Under the pieces are notes generated by a model that was given only the letters and a program-made list of their open reading frames with translations, was not told where the DNA came from and did no database searches. A DNA stretch of 7,611 bases from Dehalococcoidia bacterium (GTDB taxonomy: Bacteria; Chloroflexota; Dehalococcoidia; GIF9; UBA5629): assembly GCA_012961565.1 (NCBI GenBank), contig DTZC01000189.1, positions 1-7,611 on the forward strand. Reading direction: 5' to 3'. Positions 5,755-7,611 of the stretch are shown here, piece by piece. Within the stretch, counting starts at the first letter, position 1. Every line of letters starts with the position of its first letter. The position numbers and the translations under genes are program-made.

Positions 5755-6531
5755 ATGATTTTAGATCGGATAGTAGCTGATAAACTGGCTGAACTTGAAG
5801 CGGCAAAGCGTAGCTTCCCTTTGGAGGAACTAATAAGAGTGGCATCGCGGCAGACTCCGCCCCTTGATTTCGCTTCGTCCCTAAAGGGCAACTGCGTTAA
5901 ACTTATCGCTGAGGTTAAAAAGGCATCGCCATCAAAGGGCATTATTCGCTCCGATTTTGACCCGGTGGAAATAGCCCAGACCTACGCTGGTAACGGAGCT
6001 TCAGCTATCTCGGTGTTAACTGAGTCCAAATATTTCCACGGTAGCCTTGACCATCTAAAGAGTATCAGAGATGCGCTGGGGAATAAAAGACTGCCACTGC
6101 TCAGAAAGGATTTCATCTTCGATGCTTACCAGGTCTATGAGTCAAGAGCCTATGGTGCCGATAGTCTCTTGCTCATCGTAGCTAATTTGAATTGTGACAA
6201 GCTGAAAGAGTTATCGGAACTCAGCCACCAGTTGAACATGGACTGTCTGGTGGAGGTGCACAATGAAGCTGAGCTGGAAATTGCCCTGAGTAGCCAGTCC
6301 AAAATCATTGGCATTAATAACCGAGACCTGAGCAACTTTACCGTAGACCTGACCACTACCAAGCGACTACGCCCGCTTATTCCGAGGGATAGAATAGTGG
6401 TCAGTGAAAGTGGTATAAAAGACCGCCGTGATATGGAAAAGCTGAGGCAGTGGGGAGTTGACGCAGCTCTTATTGGTGAGTCTCTAATGTCCGCCTCTGA
6501 TATTGCTGCCAAGATGAAGGAGCTAGTATGA
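5755..6531 (+). CDS. trpC: Indole-3-glycerol phosphate synthase
   Basis: TrpC closes the ring of 1-(2-carboxyphenylamino)-1-deoxyribulose 5-phosphate to form indole-3-glycerol phosphate, releasing CO2 and water. The 258-residue single-domain (beta/alpha)8 barrel carries the full catalytic set: Glu53 and Lys55 in LIAEVKKASPSKG, Lys118 in LLRKDFI, Glu167 in LVEVHN, Asn188 in GINNRDL and Ser219 in VSESGI. It is a stand-alone enzyme, not fused to TrpF as in E. coli. It starts 10 bases after trpD with a GAGGG site upstream, and its TGA overlaps the trpF ATG in an ATGA arrangement, so TrpF translation is probably coupled to it. Confidence 0.98.
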   Translation: MILDRIVADKLAELEAAKRSFPLEELIRVASRQTPPLDFASSLKGNCVKLIAEVKKASPSKGIIRSDFDPVEIAQTYAGNGASAISVLTESKYFHGSLDHLKSIRDALGNKRLPLLRKDFIFDAYQVYESRAYGADSLLLIVANLNCDKLKELSELSHQLNMDCLVEVHNEAELEIALSSQSKIIGINNRDLSNFTVDLTTTKRLRPLIPRDRIVVSESGIKDRRDMEKLRQWGVDAALIGESLMSASDIAAKMKELV

Positions 6532-7178
6532 CCAGGGTTAAGATTTGTGGACTGTCAGAGATAGAACATGCTCTAGTGGCTGGTAAAGCCGGTGCTGATT
6601 TCTTAGGGCTGGTTTTTGCTCCCAGTCGGCGCCAAGTCTCACTGGCAAAAGCGCTAGTGCTGGTTGAAGCGATTCATGCCCTAAGACCGAGTCCAGCAGT
6701 GGTTGGCGTTTTTGTCAATTCAACGGCTCAAGAGGTTAATGACATCGCCGAATACTGCCGATTAGATTGGGTGCAGCTCAGCGGCGATGAAAGTTGGCAG
6801 TACTGCCAAGAAATCAAAAAGCCGGTTATCAAGGTTATCCATGTATCTACCGGGGGGGAAACTGACAAAATCCTGGCTGATATTGAAATGGGGCACCATT
6901 TACTAGCACGAAAGGGGCTTGTTTGCCTTCTTGACTCCAAGGTCGAAAATTGTTACGGAGGCACAGGAGAAACCTTTGACTGGCAGTTAGCCAAGGAGGT
7001 ATTGGCAAAATTCCCGGTGATGGTTGCCGGGGGGCTCACTCCAGCCAATGTGGGTCGGCTGGTCAAGCAGGTTCAGCCCTGGGGGGTTGATGTGTCTAGC
7101 GGAGTGGAAACCAATGGTCGGAAAGACGCTTCGAAAATCATGGCTTTTGTTGAGGCAGTGCGGAGAGCCGAAGGATAG
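6528..7178 (+). CDS. trpF: Phosphoribosylanthranilate isomerase
   Basis: TrpF catalyses the Amadori rearrangement of N-(5-phosphoribosyl)anthranilate to the TrpC substrate. The 216-residue barrel has the VKICGL start with general-base Cys7, the general-acid Asp136 in LLDSK, the GGTGETFDW loop (144-152), VAGGLTPANV (166-175) and the phosphate-binding DVSSGVE (188-194). Two usual blocks differ slightly: FAPSRRQVS (30-38) and VQLSGDE (82-88), where many homologues have VQLHGDE; the catalytic residues are intact, so this looks like lineage variation. The start overlaps trpC by 4 bases (ATGA) without a strong ribosome site of its own, which suggests termination-reinitiation. Confidence 0.97.
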   Translation: MTRVKICGLSEIEHALVAGKAGADFLGLVFAPSRRQVSLAKALVLVEAIHALRPSPAVVGVFVNSTAQEVNDIAEYCRLDWVQLSGDESWQYCQEIKKPVIKVIHVSTGGETDKILADIEMGHHLLARKGLVCLLDSKVENCYGGTGETFDWQLAKEVLAKFPVMVAGGLTPANVGRLVKQVQPWGVDVSSGVETNGRKDASKIMAFVEAVRRAEG

Positions 7179-7184
7179 GTTGAA

Positions 7185-7189
7185 GGAGG
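7185..7189 (+). promoter_or_regulatory. Ribosome binding site deciding the TTG start of trpB
   Basis: GGAGG (inside GAAGGAGGT) lies 6 bases before the TTG at 7196 and 6 bases after the trpF stop. The only nearby ATG, at 7206, is in a different frame from TrpB, so this site supports the TTG as the true start. Confidence 0.8.
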
Positions 7190-7195
7190 TATTAC

Positions 7196-7611
7196 TTGCT
7201 ACCTGATGATAGGGGATATTTCGGACAGTATGGGGGGAGGTTTGTCCCTGAAACCCTGATGCCAGTCTTGGATGAGCTGGCGGTAGCTTACCAGGAGGCG
7301 AAGGCTGATGCCGGCTTTTGGGCTGAGTTTGACTTACTTTCCCGTGATTATTCAGGAAGACCAACTCCGCTTTATCTGGCGGAAAAGTTGACCACGCACT
7401 GCGGTGGTGCCCAGATTTTTCTTAAGCGTGAGGACTTGGCTCATACCGGAGCCCATAAGATTAACAATGCTGTGGGGCAGGGTCTTCTGGCTCGGAGGAT
7501 GGGCAAGCGGAGAATCATTGCTGAAACTGGTGCCGGTCAGCATGGGGTAGCTACCGCTGCTGTATGCGCCATGTTGGGACTGGAGTGCATCATTTATATG
7601 GGTGAAGAAGA
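7196..7611 (+). CDS. trpB: Tryptophan synthase beta chain, N-terminal part (runs off right edge)
   Basis: TrpB condenses indole with serine to make tryptophan using pyridoxal phosphate, in an alpha2-beta2 complex with TrpA. About 138 of the usual ~400 residues are visible. They show the TrpB1-type N terminus [15 protein letters not shown] (7-21), GRPTPLY (54-60), the cofactor-binding lysine Lys88 in HTGAHKINN, and Glu110 in [12 protein letters not shown], which activates indole. The start is a TTG with GGAGG 6 bases upstream, giving the sequence LPDDRGYFG expected for the family; no in-frame ATG exists nearby. The intergenic gap after trpF is 17 bases. The frame is uninterrupted to the window edge. 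trpA is expected next but is out of view. Confidence 0.96.
   Translation, partial: MLPDDRGYFGQYGGRFVPETLMPVLDELAVAYQEAKADAGFWAEFDLLSRDYSGRPTPLYLAEKLTTHCGGAQIFLKREDLAHTGAHKINNAVGQGLLARRMGKRRIIAETGAGQHGVATAAVCAMLGLECIIYMGEE

Noticed and set aside
6150..6512. Antisense 120-codon open frame opposite trpC
   Set aside because: Shadow of trpC; Ser/Arg/Leu-rich translation with no recognisable motif.
6987..7364. Antisense open frame across the trpF-trpB junction
   Set aside because: Spans two confident genes and their intergenic ribosome site on the opposite strand; no family resemblance.

Overview
The window holds most of a tryptophan biosynthesis operon on the + strand (trpE-trpG-trpD-trpC-trpF-trpB, with trpB running off the right edge). 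It is preceded by a complete-looking T-box riboswitch read from a strong sigma-A/sigma-70-type promoter. To its left, on the - strand, lie a small zinc-ribbon protein gene and a two-gene carbon-metabolism unit: a LacD-family class I aldolase followed by pyruvate kinase, which runs off the left edge. A decayed class I methyltransferase fragment sits on the + strand between the aldolase and the zinc-ribbon gene.

Layout: 1-267 (-) is the N-terminal 89 codons of pyruvate kinase; 271-1269 (-) is the LacD-like aldolase, with its own promoter at 1301-1329; about 1372-1759 (+) is the methyltransferase remnant, truncated and frameshifted; 1829-2068 (-) is the zinc-ribbon protein, or up to 2272 if a longer start is used; 2310-2360 holds two divergent promoters sharing one -35 region; 2391-2673 is the T-box leader with intrinsic terminator; 2698 to the end is the trp operon.

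How the parts work together: the trp genes encode conversion of chorismate to tryptophan in a tightly packed, largely overlapping operon (TrpE+TrpG anthranilate synthase, TrpD phosphoribosyltransferase, TrpF isomerase, TrpC indole-glycerol-phosphate synthase, TrpB synthase beta). The leader carries a UGG specifier codon in a canonical AGTA/GAA loop and a UGGC acceptor-pairing sequence. Both fit uncharged tRNA-Trp (anticodon CCA, discriminator G), so the operon should be transcribed through when tryptophan is scarce.

Organism: T-box control and the TrpE sequence fit Chloroflexota (Dehalococcoidia-like) or a Firmicutes-related lineage. I favour Chloroflexota from overall protein resemblance, at moderate to low confidence; this is inference, not a search result. 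Base composition is near 50% GC by eye. I see no mobile element, tRNA, rRNA or CRISPR array, and no clearly new multi-gene system. The least explained parts are the zinc-ribbon gene and the shared promoter region between it and the trp operon.
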